From the NCBI RefSeq assembly GCF_021168475.1, contig NZ_JAJOZT010000002.1, positions 62,001-126,000 on the forward strand: a stretch of 64,000 bases of DNA, written 5' to 3'. Source of the stretch: Pseudoclavibacter sp. 13-3. GTDB taxonomy: Bacteria; Actinomycetota; Actinomycetes; Actinomycetales; Microbacteriaceae. The translations under genes and the position numbers were made by a program. The notes below the pieces were generated by a model. That model had not been told where the DNA came from. It was given only the letters and a program-made list of their open reading frames with translations, and made no database searches. Position 1 is the first letter of the stretch, and every line of letters begins with the position of its first letter. Of this stretch, positions 35,050 to 44,877 are shown piece by piece.

Positions 35050-35912
35050 GTGTCAATACCGTAGCTCTCTCTCTGGCCGCGGTGCGCCGACAGAGTTCGC
35101 GGCTGAACGGCTCGCTGATCGTCGGTGCCATCCTGGTGGCTCTAATGGTGCTGCTCGCACTGGTCTCGCTGGTCTGGACTCCGATGGATCCGCTGGCGAC
35201 AGACCCCACCCATCGTCTGGAAGGCCCGAGTGCCGTTCATCTGCTCGGAACCGACGGCCTCGGCCGAGACATCGCCAGTCAGATCATGGCCGGCGCTCGG
35301 CCGCCGCTGATGGTCGGAGCGGTGACGGTCTGCATCTCTCTCGTGCTAGGAGTGCCTTTCGGCATCACGTCGGCGATGTCAGGCAGACGTATCGGCGGCG
35401 TCATGATGCGGTGGAACGACATCGTTCAGGCGTTCCCTCCGCTGCTGCTCGCCATCATTCTGGCTGCCGTGTTCGGCGGCAGCACGACAGTGGCCATGAT
35501 CGCCCTGGGTATCGGTGCGGCACCGGGTGTCGCCCGGCTCGTGCGCTCCGGAACCCTGCAGGTGCTGAGTCGCGAATACTCGATGGCCGCTCGTGCTGCG
35601 GGCCGTGGCCCGATCTTCAGTGCCTTCCGGCATGTGCTGCCCAACATCCGGGGCATGCTCATCGTGCAGGCTTCAGTCGGCTTTGCCGTGGCCATTCTGG
35701 CCGAGGCAGCGCTGTCATACCTTGGTGCCGGCACACCGGCCCCGACACCTTCGTGGGGGCGCATGCTGCAAGAGGCACAAAGCTTTCTCTACGTGCAGCC
35801 GCTCACTCTCGTCTGGCCAGGTCTCGCCATCGCGGTGACTGTGCTGGGCTTCAACCTGCTGGGCGATGGCCTGCGCGATCGTTTTGACCCGCGAATGGAG
35901 GCAACACGATGA
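35046..35912 (+). CDS. ABC transporter permease (DppC-like)
   Basis: 288 residues, six membrane segments. HLLGTDGLGRDIASQIMAGA and the coupling loop LSREYSMAARAAGRGPIFSAFRH-type sequence identify a DppC/GsiD-like subunit. GAGGAG site; overlaps the ATPase gene start by 4 bp. Confidence 0.93.
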   Translation: MSVNTVALSLAAVRRQSSRLNGSLIVGAILVALMVLLALVSLVWTPMDPLATDPTHRLEGPSAVHLLGTDGLGRDIASQIMAGARPPLMVGAVTVCISLVLGVPFGITSAMSGRRIGGVMMRWNDIVQAFPPLLLAIILAAVFGGSTTVAMIALGIGAAPGVARLVRSGTLQVLSREYSMAARAAGRGPIFSAFRHVLPNIRGMLIVQASVGFAVAILAEAALSYLGAGTPAPTPSWGRMLQEAQSFLYVQPLTLVWPGLAIAVTVLGFNLLGDGLRDRFDPRMEATR

Positions 35913-37660
35913 ACACCCTGTTGACGATAGATGGGCTGCGTGTCAACGCCGGTCGCAAAGAGCTGGTACACGGGCTGGATCTGACGATTCAGCGCGGTGA
36001 GCGCATCGGCCTGATCGGAGAGTCGGGATCAGGCAAGTCGCTGACCTGCCTGTCGATCATCGGGCTGCTGCCCGATCCGCTGACCTCGACTGGCACGATC
36101 GCGCTTGACGGCGTCGGAGACCTGTCGCAGCTGGACGAGGGGGAGTGGTCGAAGGTGCGTGGAGATCGTCTCTCGATGGTCTTTCAAGAGCCTATGACCG
36201 CGCTCAACCCGCTGATGAAAGTCGGCGATCAGGTCGCCGAGATCATCGGTCTCCACTCGTCTCTGCCGCGCACGGCGTGCAGAAGCCGCGCGGTCGAGCT
36301 TCTCGACGAGGTGCAGCTGCCAGACCCTGCGCGCGCCGCGACCGCGTTCCCTCACGAACTGTCAGGAGGGCAGCGCCAGCGCGTGATGCTGGCGATGGCC
36401 ATGGCGAATCGCCCCGATCTGCTTCTGGCCGACGAGCCGACGACGGCGCTCGATGCGACGGTGCAGGCACAGGTGCTGGAGCTGATGCGTCGACAGGTGC
36501 GGCAGCATGACGCCTCGCTGCTGTTCATCACTCACGACTTGGGCGTCGTTGCGTCGCTTTGCGATCGCGTCGTCATCATGCAGCGAGGAGACGTGGTCGA
36601 GACCGGGCCGATCGATCGGGTGTTCACCCAGCCTCAGCATCACTACACGCGCGCGCTGCTGGCGGCGTCACAGCTGCGCACACGTGCAGACGGGCGTCTC
36701 GCAACAGTGGTCGATCTCTCGCAGGCTCGTGACCGCGCCGCCCAGGTGACGGCCGCTGTCAGAGATTCGAGCACGACCAGGCCGCAGCTGACACCGGCCG
36801 CACACACCTGGCTCGAGCCCTCTGGCGAACCGGCGACCGACAAGGTCTTCAATGCCGTTGCCGCATCACAGCCCGAGCCGATTCTGCGGGTGCGCGATCT
36901 GGTGATGACCTATCGAACCTCGAGCGGCCCTCTGGGCCGAAAACGTACGGTCGAAGCGCTGCGCGGCATTTCGTTCGATGTTCGTCGCGGTGAGCGATTC
37001 GGCATCGTCGGAGAGTCAGGGTGTGGCAAATCGACGCTGCTGCGTCTGCTCACCGGGCTCGACAACGCCACGTCTGGCTCGGTGTCGATTCTGGGCAATC
37101 AGATCGAATCGACGAGAGAGTCACGTCTGCGGTGGCTGCGTGAGTCGGTGCAGATCGTCTTTCAAGACCCGATGGGGTCGCTCGACCCCAAGATGCGTGT
37201 GCTCGACATCGTCTCAGAGGGTCTGCGCGGAGTCTCGACCGAGGAGCGCCGTGAACGGGTCGTCGCTCTGCTGAAACGGGTGGGGCTGGCCGCAGAGGCC
37301 GCTGATCGCTTTCCGCATCAGTTCTCGGGCGGTCAGCGGCAGCGCATCGCCATCGCGCGGGCCCTGATCATGAAGCCGAAGGTGCTGATCGCTGATGAAG
37401 CGGTGTCGGCGTTGGACGTGTCGGTGCGGGCCGAGGTACTGAACCTTCTCGACGAGTTGGTGCACGAAGAGAACCTGACCATGGTCTTCGTGTCGCATGA
37501 TCTGCATGTCGTGCGTCACTCGTGTGAGACGGTTGCCGTGATGCGAGCTGGGCAGATCGTTGAGGCCGGCCCCGTCGACGCTGTGTTCGACTCGCCGAAG
37601 CATGACTATACAGAGCGTCTACTGGCGGCCATTCCCCGCTTGGATCGCGCCGTCAGCTGA
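35909..37660 (+). CDS. dual ABC ATPase (DppD-DppF fusion)
   Basis: 583 residues with two nucleotide-binding domains: GESGSGKS / LSGGQRQR / LLLADEPTT and GESGCGKS / FSGGQRQR / VLIADEAVS. It drives the second peptide-type importer. Same organisation as the dual ATPase at 18848, though the sequences are clearly not recent copies. GGAGG ribosome site. Last structural gene of the importer set; the GntR gene follows after 149 bp with its own candidate promoter. Confidence 0.93.
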   Translation: MNTLLTIDGLRVNAGRKELVHGLDLTIQRGERIGLIGESGSGKSLTCLSIIGLLPDPLTSTGTIALDGVGDLSQLDEGEWSKVRGDRLSMVFQEPMTALNPLMKVGDQVAEIIGLHSSLPRTACRSRAVELLDEVQLPDPARAATAFPHELSGGQRQRVMLAMAMANRPDLLLADEPTTALDATVQAQVLELMRRQVRQHDASLLFITHDLGVVASLCDRVVIMQRGDVVETGPIDRVFTQPQHHYTRALLAASQLRTRADGRLATVVDLSQARDRAAQVTAAVRDSSTTRPQLTPAAHTWLEPSGEPATDKVFNAVAASQPEPILRVRDLVMTYRTSSGPLGRKRTVEALRGISFDVRRGERFGIVGESGCGKSTLLRLLTGLDNATSGSVSILGNQIESTRESRLRWLRESVQIVFQDPMGSLDPKMRVLDIVSEGLRGVSTEERRERVVALLKRVGLAAEAADRFPHQFSGGQRQRIAIARALIMKPKVLIADEAVSALDVSVRAEVLNLLDELVHEENLTMVFVSHDLHVVRHSCETVAVMRAGQIVEAGPVDAVFDSPKHDYTERLLAAIPRLDRAVS

Positions 37661-37687
37661 GGTCGGGTGCTGTTGTCGGCGAACGCG

Positions 37688-37708
37688 TAGACTACTGGTC
37701 AGGCCAGC
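37688..37708 (+). promoter_or_regulatory. candidate promoter -10 and operator of GntR gene
   Basis: TAGACT (37688-37693) is a plausible -10, immediately followed by ACTGGTCAGGCCAGC (37694-37708), whose inner 13 bases are a palindrome with one mismatch pair. An operator at the transcription start suggests autorepression; no clear -35. Confidence 0.5.
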
Positions 37709-37809
37709 TCTGGCTGCTGTTCTCGCACTCCGCCTTGTCGTCAGAAGAGAGTTGCAGCGCCAGAGTTGCCCACGCTGGCTGAGATGCCACACCAATGTAG
37801 GGAGGCAGC

Positions 37810-38562
37810 ATGGAGTTCAACCCGGTTCGACGAGTGAACGCGTATGAGCAGATCGTCGAGCAGATCGAGCAGGCGGTGATCTCGGGCGAGCTGCAGGCCG
37901 GCGATCGGCTTCCAGGGGAACGCAAGCTCGTCGAGACCTTCTCGGTCAGCCGATCGACCGTGCGAGAGGCTATGCGAGTACTGCACGCGACAGGCCTGGT
38001 CGACTCTCGGCCAGGTGACCCGCGTGGCCCCGTCGTGATGCCGTTCACTGCCGAGGTGCTCGACGGGCCTCTGCAGCGAATGGCCGCCCAAGCAGGTACC
38101 ACCAGAGTCGAGCTGCTGCAGTTTCGTTTTATCATCGATGGTGAGGCGGCCCTGCTTGCTGCCGCACATCACGATGACGAGGCGATCGGCGAGATCGCAC
38201 GGCTGACTGATGAGATCCATCAGCTCCTCGAATCCGGTCAGGTCGGCCCCGAGACCTTCGGGCCGTGGCTCAAACGCTTTCATCAGGCGATTCGGGCAGC
38301 CGCAAAGAACCGTCTCATCGAAGTGAGCGGTGCCGCCATGAGTGACGCGTTGACGCACATTGCGCAGAGCCGACTCACGGAGCCGGGTGACCGTCAGCGT
38401 GTGGTGCAGCAGTCGGCCAAAGACGCAGGGCGTCTGCTTGAGGCGATCAGACAGGGAGAACCCGCTGAAGCCCGTCGACTGATGACCGGGAACATCTTTC
38501 GCTACTACGAGCAGGTGCTGACCGATGAAGAACAGACTGCGCTGAAGCCTTTGATCGGGTGA
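37810..38562 (+). CDS. GntR-family (FadR subfamily) transcriptional regulator
   Basis: 250 residues. The winged helix spans about 10-75 (QIVEQIEQAVISGELQAGDRLPGERKLVETFSVSRSTVREAMRVL), the textbook GntR motif. The all-helical C-terminal part with FRFIIDGEAALLAA, FHQAI and a terminal helix bundle matches the FCD ligand-binding domain; His and Asp/Arg residues that bind metal in FCD proteins are partly present (RFHQAI; the second His is not obvious). Likely controls the amidase-importer operon upstream, given its position and the shared palindrome. Strong AGGGAGG ribosome site. Confidence 0.9.
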   Translation: MEFNPVRRVNAYEQIVEQIEQAVISGELQAGDRLPGERKLVETFSVSRSTVREAMRVLHATGLVDSRPGDPRGPVVMPFTAEVLDGPLQRMAAQAGTTRVELLQFRFIIDGEAALLAAAHHDDEAIGEIARLTDEIHQLLESGQVGPETFGPWLKRFHQAIRAAAKNRLIEVSGAAMSDALTHIAQSRLTEPGDRQRVVQQSAKDAGRLLEAIRQGEPAEARRLMTGNIFRYYEQVLTDEEQTALKPLIG

Positions 38563-38572
38563 GGCACAACTG

Positions 38573-38588
38573 TGTTTCACGTGAAACA
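38573..38588. other. parS: parS centromere site, perfect
   Basis: Exact TGTTTCACGTGAAACA, 10 bp after the GntR stop and between convergent genes. Confidence 0.93.
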
Positions 38589-38647
38589 TCTGGTTGTGGT
38601 GCACAGCAGATAGGCGCCGTCACTGTTTGTCGAGAACTTGGCGCCGC

Positions 38648-40843
38648 TTATGCCGCCAGATGCGCGATGCCCTGACGGTGCTGCACGGCCCGCTCCAACA
38701 CATCTGTGAATGCCGGGTCGAACCACCGACCGAGTGTCTGCACGTAGCTCTTCGTCGGATGATTGTCGTCGATGTAGATCAGTCGACCGCCGATGGCAGG
38801 CGGGCAGCTGTCAGCAGTGCAGAACAAGTCGGCCAGATCCAGTGTGAGCACGCCGGGGTCGTTCGCCAGTGCTCCGGGTAGTGAGTCGGCCAGGTTGACG
38901 TCGGCGAGCACCTGTTCTCTGGGCACCGCACACTGGTCAACGGCCAGAATCGTATCCTGTGCCTGAGACACGCACAGGCTCGGTGCTGTCGAGAAACGGG
39001 GGTTGTCGCGCATGAGCACGACCGGGGTGCCCAGCTGCGTGATGCGTTGCACTTGGGTGACCAGCGCATCCTCGAAATGCACATCAGGCGAGTCGGCGAC
39101 CGACACGTTGCCGACGGTGAACACGGCATCTGGGTGCTGTGTCGCAACCGCGTCGAGCATGGTGTCGTTCATGGCCTGGCAGTCGGCGATGCGCTGGGTC
39201 TCGTCGGGCCAGTATTTGCCAGTGCCCTCAGACTGCACCGGGCAGCCGCCGAGAATGAACGTGCGCAGCGTCCAGTTGTTGCGGTCGGCGAGCGGGGCGA
39301 GCAGGGTCATCCAGGTGTCGATGTGCGAGTCGCCGGCCACGAAGATCGTGCGGTGGGGCAGTGTCGTCGGGTCGGTCTCGTCGTCGGCCATGGCTGGGTC
39401 GTCGGCCGGTTGGTTGACGCAGGTGATCAGCTCACTGCCGTGCGCGTTGAGCGGGTCGCACTGCGACGACCAGTCGGCCCACTCGTTGTCGAGCCCGGTG
39501 ACGGCGGGCTGCAGCGTCGTGAAGAGTTGTGGCCCCTGATAATCGGCAGTGAGGATGCTGGCGCCGGGATTGTCGGCGTTCGCACTGCGCCCGGTGATGC
39601 GGTTGATGTCGGCCTGCCAACCGACGACCACCATGCCGAGGACGACGGCGATGCCCACGACCCGGATGGTTGGGCGGCGGCTGACGCGAAGGGTGCGCGC
39701 GATGTGCGGATGCCGTGTGAGGAACGGGGCACGTGCTGTCGCGCTCGCAGTGGGTGGGCGCGGGGCGCGAATCGGCTTCTCGATGAAGGTCGTCGTCAGC
39801 CAGGCCAGACCGATCGCAGCCACGATGACCACGACGCCCTGCCAGGCGGTGAGCGCTGTCGAGCGGGTGCTCGCCTGCCAGAGGGTCATCAGCGGCCAGT
39901 GCCAGAGATAGATGCCGTACGAGATGCCGCCGAGCCAGGTGAGCGGCCGGCTCGCGAGCAGGCGGTCGGTGCCGAACCGGCTGCTGGTACCGGGCTCGCG
40001 GCCGGTGTTCGTCGAGATGAAGATCAGTGCGGCGAAGGCGAGGGGCACGGCGGCGATGGCTCCCGGAAAACTCGAGGAGACATCCGCAATCTGGCCGAAG
40101 ACCAGCAGGCCGAGCACGCCCAGCCAGCCGGCCGCGAGTCGCATCGGGCGCGCGACACGCAGGTGGGGCAGCACCATGGCGAAGAGGCCGCCGGCGGCGA
40201 ACTCCCAGACTCGCGCAAGGGTGTCGTAGTAGGCGAAGGGTTGGCGGGTGCCGGTGGTGATGATCGAGTATGCGAGGGATGCTGCACCGACGAGCAGCAG
40301 AGCTCCGGCGACGAACGGGGTGGGTCGGCGGTGCAGGAGGCGAGCGACGAGCACGGCGAGGCCGATCAGCAGCGGCCAGGCGAGAAAGACCTGCATCTGC
40401 ACGGCCATGGCCCAGAAGTGCTGCACGGGGCTCGCGATGTCGTCGTTGTGAATGTACGAGACGTTGTTTGTGGCGAGCACCCAGTTGACTGTGAACATCG
40501 CCGCCGAGGTGAGCTCGTCGACGATCTGTCGCCACCATGCCATCGGGGTGATCAGGATGCTGGCGATGGCGGTGGCCGCGAGCACCGTCCAGGCTTGGGG
40601 CAGCAGGCGTTTGAACTGATTGCCCCAGAAGCGGCGCAGCTCTCGCAGGCCCTCGCTCGGTGAGGCGGTGGTGAAACGACGAAGCAGAGACGCGGTCATG
40701 AAGTAGGCCGAGATGAAGAAGAACAGGTCGACGGCGCCTGAGACCCGGTGAAACCAGATGTGGTAGGCGGCAACCAGCAGGGCGGCGAGTGCTCGCAGGC
40801 CCTGGATGTCGGTTCTGTATCCGTTCGTTTGCTTGTTGTTCAT
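38648..40843 (-). CDS. membrane O-acyltransferase with C-terminal SGNH domain (OafA-like)
   Basis: 731 residues. Residues 1-350 form an acyltransferase-3 domain with about ten spans (YRTDIQGLRALAALLVAAYH, HRVSGAVDLFFFISAYFMTAS). After one further span (about 385-405), the extracytoplasmic SGNH hydrolase-like domain has block I GDSHIDTW with nucleophile Ser, block III TVGN and block V DDNHPTKSY. Such proteins move acyl groups across the membrane onto surface glycans. It is tandem with a close paralogue only 12 bp upstream, so they share a transcript. Target is probably a sugar of the wall polymer made by the genes to the right. Confidence 0.92.
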   Translation of the reverse strand: MNNKQTNGYRTDIQGLRALAALLVAAYHIWFHRVSGAVDLFFFISAYFMTASLLRRFTTASPSEGLRELRRFWGNQFKRLLPQAWTVLAATAIASILITPMAWWRQIVDELTSAAMFTVNWVLATNNVSYIHNDDIASPVQHFWAMAVQMQVFLAWPLLIGLAVLVARLLHRRPTPFVAGALLLVGAASLAYSIITTGTRQPFAYYDTLARVWEFAAGGLFAMVLPHLRVARPMRLAAGWLGVLGLLVFGQIADVSSSFPGAIAAVPLAFAALIFISTNTGREPGTSSRFGTDRLLASRPLTWLGGISYGIYLWHWPLMTLWQASTRSTALTAWQGVVVIVAAIGLAWLTTTFIEKPIRAPRPPTASATARAPFLTRHPHIARTLRVSRRPTIRVVGIAVVLGMVVVGWQADINRITGRSANADNPGASILTADYQGPQLFTTLQPAVTGLDNEWADWSSQCDPLNAHGSELITCVNQPADDPAMADDETDPTTLPHRTIFVAGDSHIDTWMTLLAPLADRNNWTLRTFILGGCPVQSEGTGKYWPDETQRIADCQAMNDTMLDAVATQHPDAVFTVGNVSVADSPDVHFEDALVTQVQRITQLGTPVVLMRDNPRFSTAPSLCVSQAQDTILAVDQCAVPREQVLADVNLADSLPGALANDPGVLTLDLADLFCTADSCPPAIGGRLIYIDDNHPTKSYVQTLGRWFDPAFTDVLERAVQHRQGIAHLAA

Positions 40844-40855
40844 CGTCTGTACAGG

Positions 40856-42970
40856 TTAGACGATGGGGTATTGGCCTTCGTCTCGCATCGCCTGTGTGAG
40901 GGCAGAGGTGAAAGCTTGATCGAAGGCCGGAATCATCGTGCGCACGTAGGTCTTGGTGGGGTGACTCTTGTCCAGGTAGATGAGTACCCCACCAATTGCT
41001 GGTGGACACCGGGTGTCCGTGCAGAACTGATCGGACAGATCCATGGTGACAACACTTGGGTCGCTGAAAAGCGGTTCGGGGAAAGCTTCGTCGTAGGCTG
41101 CCGGAGCCAGCACATCATCGCGGTTGACAGAGCACTTCTCTACACCGACCTGGTAGTCCCGTTGTTCGGCGATGCATGTGTTGGGATCGGCGGCGAACCT
41201 CGGGTTGTCACGGAGCACAATGATCGGGATATCGAGCTGACGCAGCTGTTCGACACGTGATATGAATCGCGAATCGACGGTGAGTTCGGGGCTGCCGGGC
41301 ACAGAGCGATTGCCTGTGGTGAAGATCGCATCGGGTCGTTCTTCTCGGATACGATCGAGCGCGATCTGGTTCTGGGCGGCACACGTATCCGTCGTATCCG
41401 CAGTCAGCTCGGCCTGATCATCGCTGTACGCGTGCATATCACAGCCGGGGCCCACGATTGACTTGATGCGCCACTGGTGCCTTTGTGCCAGCGGAGCCAA
41501 GGCTGTCATCCAAGTATCAACGTGAGAGCTGCCTGTGACAAAAACGGTTGGGTGCGCGTCAGCTGCGTCTGCGGGGCGCCCGTCATAGGTGCATTCGCTG
41601 ATCTCCTGCCCGTAGGCAGCGTGAGTTTCGCACGTTGGAGACCATTCTGGCCATTGCGACGAGAGCGATGCCAGTGAAGGCTGCAGGGTATCGAAGAGTT
41701 GAGGGCCATCGTATCCCGGCTGCAGCACTGCCGCACCCGGATTGTCGGAGCCGTTGGCAACCTTGGTGAGCTGACGGATGTGGGTGGCCCAGAGAGTCAT
41801 CACCAAGACCAGGCACAACCCAATGGCCCCAATGCCCTGCAAGGCTTTGCTTGGCACGACGATGGTGCGTCTCGTCGGCTGGAGCGAACGTCTGCGCGGC
41901 GCTGTCGAAGGCGCGGCTCGGCGCAGAGGGGCCTCGACGAACTTGGTCGTCAGCCAGGCTAGCGCGATTGCCAGTTCGATCGCCACCACGCCCTGAGCGA
42001 ATGACAGCTGGTCTTGCCCGTTGCGAGCAAGCCAGAGGGTCAGAATAGGCCAGTGCCACAGGTACAGGCCATAGGAGTTGGCGCCGAGCCAGGTGACGGG
42101 CCGCCGCGAGAGCAGATACTCGGTGCTGAACTTGCTGCCGGTCTCGGTCGAGATGAAGATGAGCGCGGCGAATGCCAATGGCACCGCAGCGATGAAACCC
42201 GGGAAGCTTGCAGAGACATTGACCAACATGCCGAAGCACAGCAGGCCCACGAGCCCGACCCAGCCTGAGAGCAGACGCAGTATGCGTGGAATGCGCAGGT
42301 ATGGCAGCACGATGGCGAAAATGCCGCCGGCTGCGAACTCCCAGAACCGAGTGAAGGTGTCGTAATAGGCGAGGGGCTGGTTGACGCTGGTGAGAAAGAC
42401 CGAATAGCCGAGCGAGATCAAACCCAATCCGCACAGTGCGATGAAGACTGATCTGCGAGACGACACGCCCAAGCGGCGTGCCACCCGGATGGTGCCCCAT
42501 ATGATCATCGGCCAGATGAGATACACCTGCAGCTGTACGGCCATGGCCCAGTAATGCTGCAAGGGGGAAGGCACATCGCCTGCGTGCAGGTAGTCATTGC
42601 CGTGCGCTGCGAGCACCCAGTTCACCACGAACGTGGCGGCAGCGATGACCTCACTGATGATTTGCCGCCACCACGTGATCGGCATGATGATCCACGTCAG
42701 CAGAGCGGTGACGACTAAGACCGTCCACGCTTGGGGAAGCATGCGCTTCAGGAGGTTGGTCCAGAACCGACGCACTTGGCTCCACTGATCACCGGCCGTC
42801 TCTCCAGCGAGACGACGCATCAGTGAAGCGGTCATGAAGTAGGCCGAGATGAAAAAGAAGAGATCGACCGCGCCAGAAACTCGATGGAACCAGATGTGAT
42901 AGATGGCGACAAGCAGAGCGGCTACGGCGCGCAGGCCCTGAATATCGTTGCGGTACTTGGGTGAAGGCAT
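40856..42970 (-). CDS. membrane O-acyltransferase with SGNH-like domain, variant block I
   Basis: 704 residues, same two-domain plan as its downstream neighbour (YRNDIQGLRAVAALLVAIYH; HRVSGAVDLFFFISAYFMTAS is identical in both). In the SGNH part, block I reads GSSHVDTW: the Asp of the GDS motif is Ser while the nucleophile Ser is kept; block III is TTGN and block V DKSHPTKTY. The change could alter catalysis or specificity. First gene of the two-gene minus-strand transcript, 119 bp from the GtrA gene. Clearly a tandem duplication followed by divergence. Confidence 0.92.
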   Translation of the reverse strand: MPSPKYRNDIQGLRAVAALLVAIYHIWFHRVSGAVDLFFFISAYFMTASLMRRLAGETAGDQWSQVRRFWTNLLKRMLPQAWTVLVVTALLTWIIMPITWWRQIISEVIAAATFVVNWVLAAHGNDYLHAGDVPSPLQHYWAMAVQLQVYLIWPMIIWGTIRVARRLGVSSRRSVFIALCGLGLISLGYSVFLTSVNQPLAYYDTFTRFWEFAAGGIFAIVLPYLRIPRILRLLSGWVGLVGLLCFGMLVNVSASFPGFIAAVPLAFAALIFISTETGSKFSTEYLLSRRPVTWLGANSYGLYLWHWPILTLWLARNGQDQLSFAQGVVAIELAIALAWLTTKFVEAPLRRAAPSTAPRRRSLQPTRRTIVVPSKALQGIGAIGLCLVLVMTLWATHIRQLTKVANGSDNPGAAVLQPGYDGPQLFDTLQPSLASLSSQWPEWSPTCETHAAYGQEISECTYDGRPADAADAHPTVFVTGSSHVDTWMTALAPLAQRHQWRIKSIVGPGCDMHAYSDDQAELTADTTDTCAAQNQIALDRIREERPDAIFTTGNRSVPGSPELTVDSRFISRVEQLRQLDIPIIVLRDNPRFAADPNTCIAEQRDYQVGVEKCSVNRDDVLAPAAYDEAFPEPLFSDPSVVTMDLSDQFCTDTRCPPAIGGVLIYLDKSHPTKTYVRTMIPAFDQAFTSALTQAMRDEGQYPIV

Positions 42971-43089
42971 GACTGACCAATGCTACCGGAAGCGTTCTAG
43001 CCTCCAGCAAGAGCGCGGCTGGCAGCCGCTCGGCCGGGATCGGTGCGGTGATCGGCGTGTGATCCGCGAGTTGCTTCAGATGCTTGTGA

Positions 43090-43530
43090 TCAGCGGGGTC
43101 TCTGGTCGGAGGACCTTGCTGAGGCGGGGAAGACCACTTTGGCGTACAGGATATAGTTCCACATCATGGAAACCCCTGTGGCCAGGAGTTTCGCAATGAG
43201 CAGAACAGCGCCGTCGTTGAGCCGATGACCGGAGAGATTCGCGATGACTGGGGAAACCAGCGTGATGACGAGGGGCTGCAAGACCCAGAGCGCAAAGAGA
43301 GTGACCAGCACGAAAAGTGCCATCTGGCGGGGCAGGGATCCCTGGCACGCCTTGAACGTGTAGCTGCGATTGGCGAAGAAGCTCACCACGAATGCGATAC
43401 CTGTCGAAATGATGTTCGCTGGGATTGTATGGACCCCGAGTGCGACGAGAGCGAACAGCAGCCCGAAATCGATCAGGGTATTCATTCCCCCGATCAAGAG
43501 GAACCGAAGCTGGGTTTGTCGTACGCTCAT
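43090..43530 (-). CDS. GtrA-family membrane protein
   Basis: 146 residues with four hydrophobic segments: FLLIGGMNTLIDFGLLFALV, NIISTGIAFVVSFFANRSYTF, FVLVTLFALWVLQPLVITLV and LLATGVSMMWNYILYAKVVF. GGxNTxxDF, FxxNRxxTF and WNYxxYxxxVF are the GtrA hallmarks. GtrA proteins are thought to flip or assist polyprenyl-phosphate sugars. A GtrB-like transferase is at 57454 rather than adjacent. GAAGG ribosome site five bases before ATG. Confidence 0.9.
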   Translation of the reverse strand: MSVRQTQLRFLLIGGMNTLIDFGLLFALVALGVHTIPANIISTGIAFVVSFFANRSYTFKACQGSLPRQMALFVLVTLFALWVLQPLVITLVSPVIANLSGHRLNDGAVLLIAKLLATGVSMMWNYILYAKVVFPASARSSDQRPR

Positions 43531-43622
43531 TCAAGCCTTCAGATATGGTCGTGGAGCTCCCCCGCAGTCGGGTGCACGTGCACGCCACTGCTGGAGCAGG
43601 TGGCTTCACTCGTCAAGGCACG

Positions 43623-43628
43623 TACAAT
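43623..43628 (+). promoter_or_regulatory. possible -10 of glf operon
   Basis: TACAAT on the plus strand, 67 bases before the glf GTG; the -35 is weak. A 12-bp palindrome GTGCACGTGCAC lies just upstream (about 43572-43583) in the 165-bp spacer between divergent gtrA and glf. Confidence 0.35.
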
Positions 43629-43677
43629 GGGAGCGTATGTCTGCGGTCAGGTGATCCAGACTCCAGCAATCATATAG

Positions 43678-44841
<1,164 letters not shown>

Positions 44842-44877
44842 GCTGCAGACCGGCCGAAAGGCCTGGAAGGATCGCAC

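Noticed and set aside
39047-40663. 538-codon open frame antisense to the first acyltransferase
   Set aside because: Charged, repetitive composition without membrane or catalytic motifs; shadow of the acyltransferase.
39432-41009. 525-codon minus-strand frame overlapping both acyltransferases
   Set aside because: Same strand but different frame; very His/Arg/Pro-rich, and it crosses the junction of two real genes.
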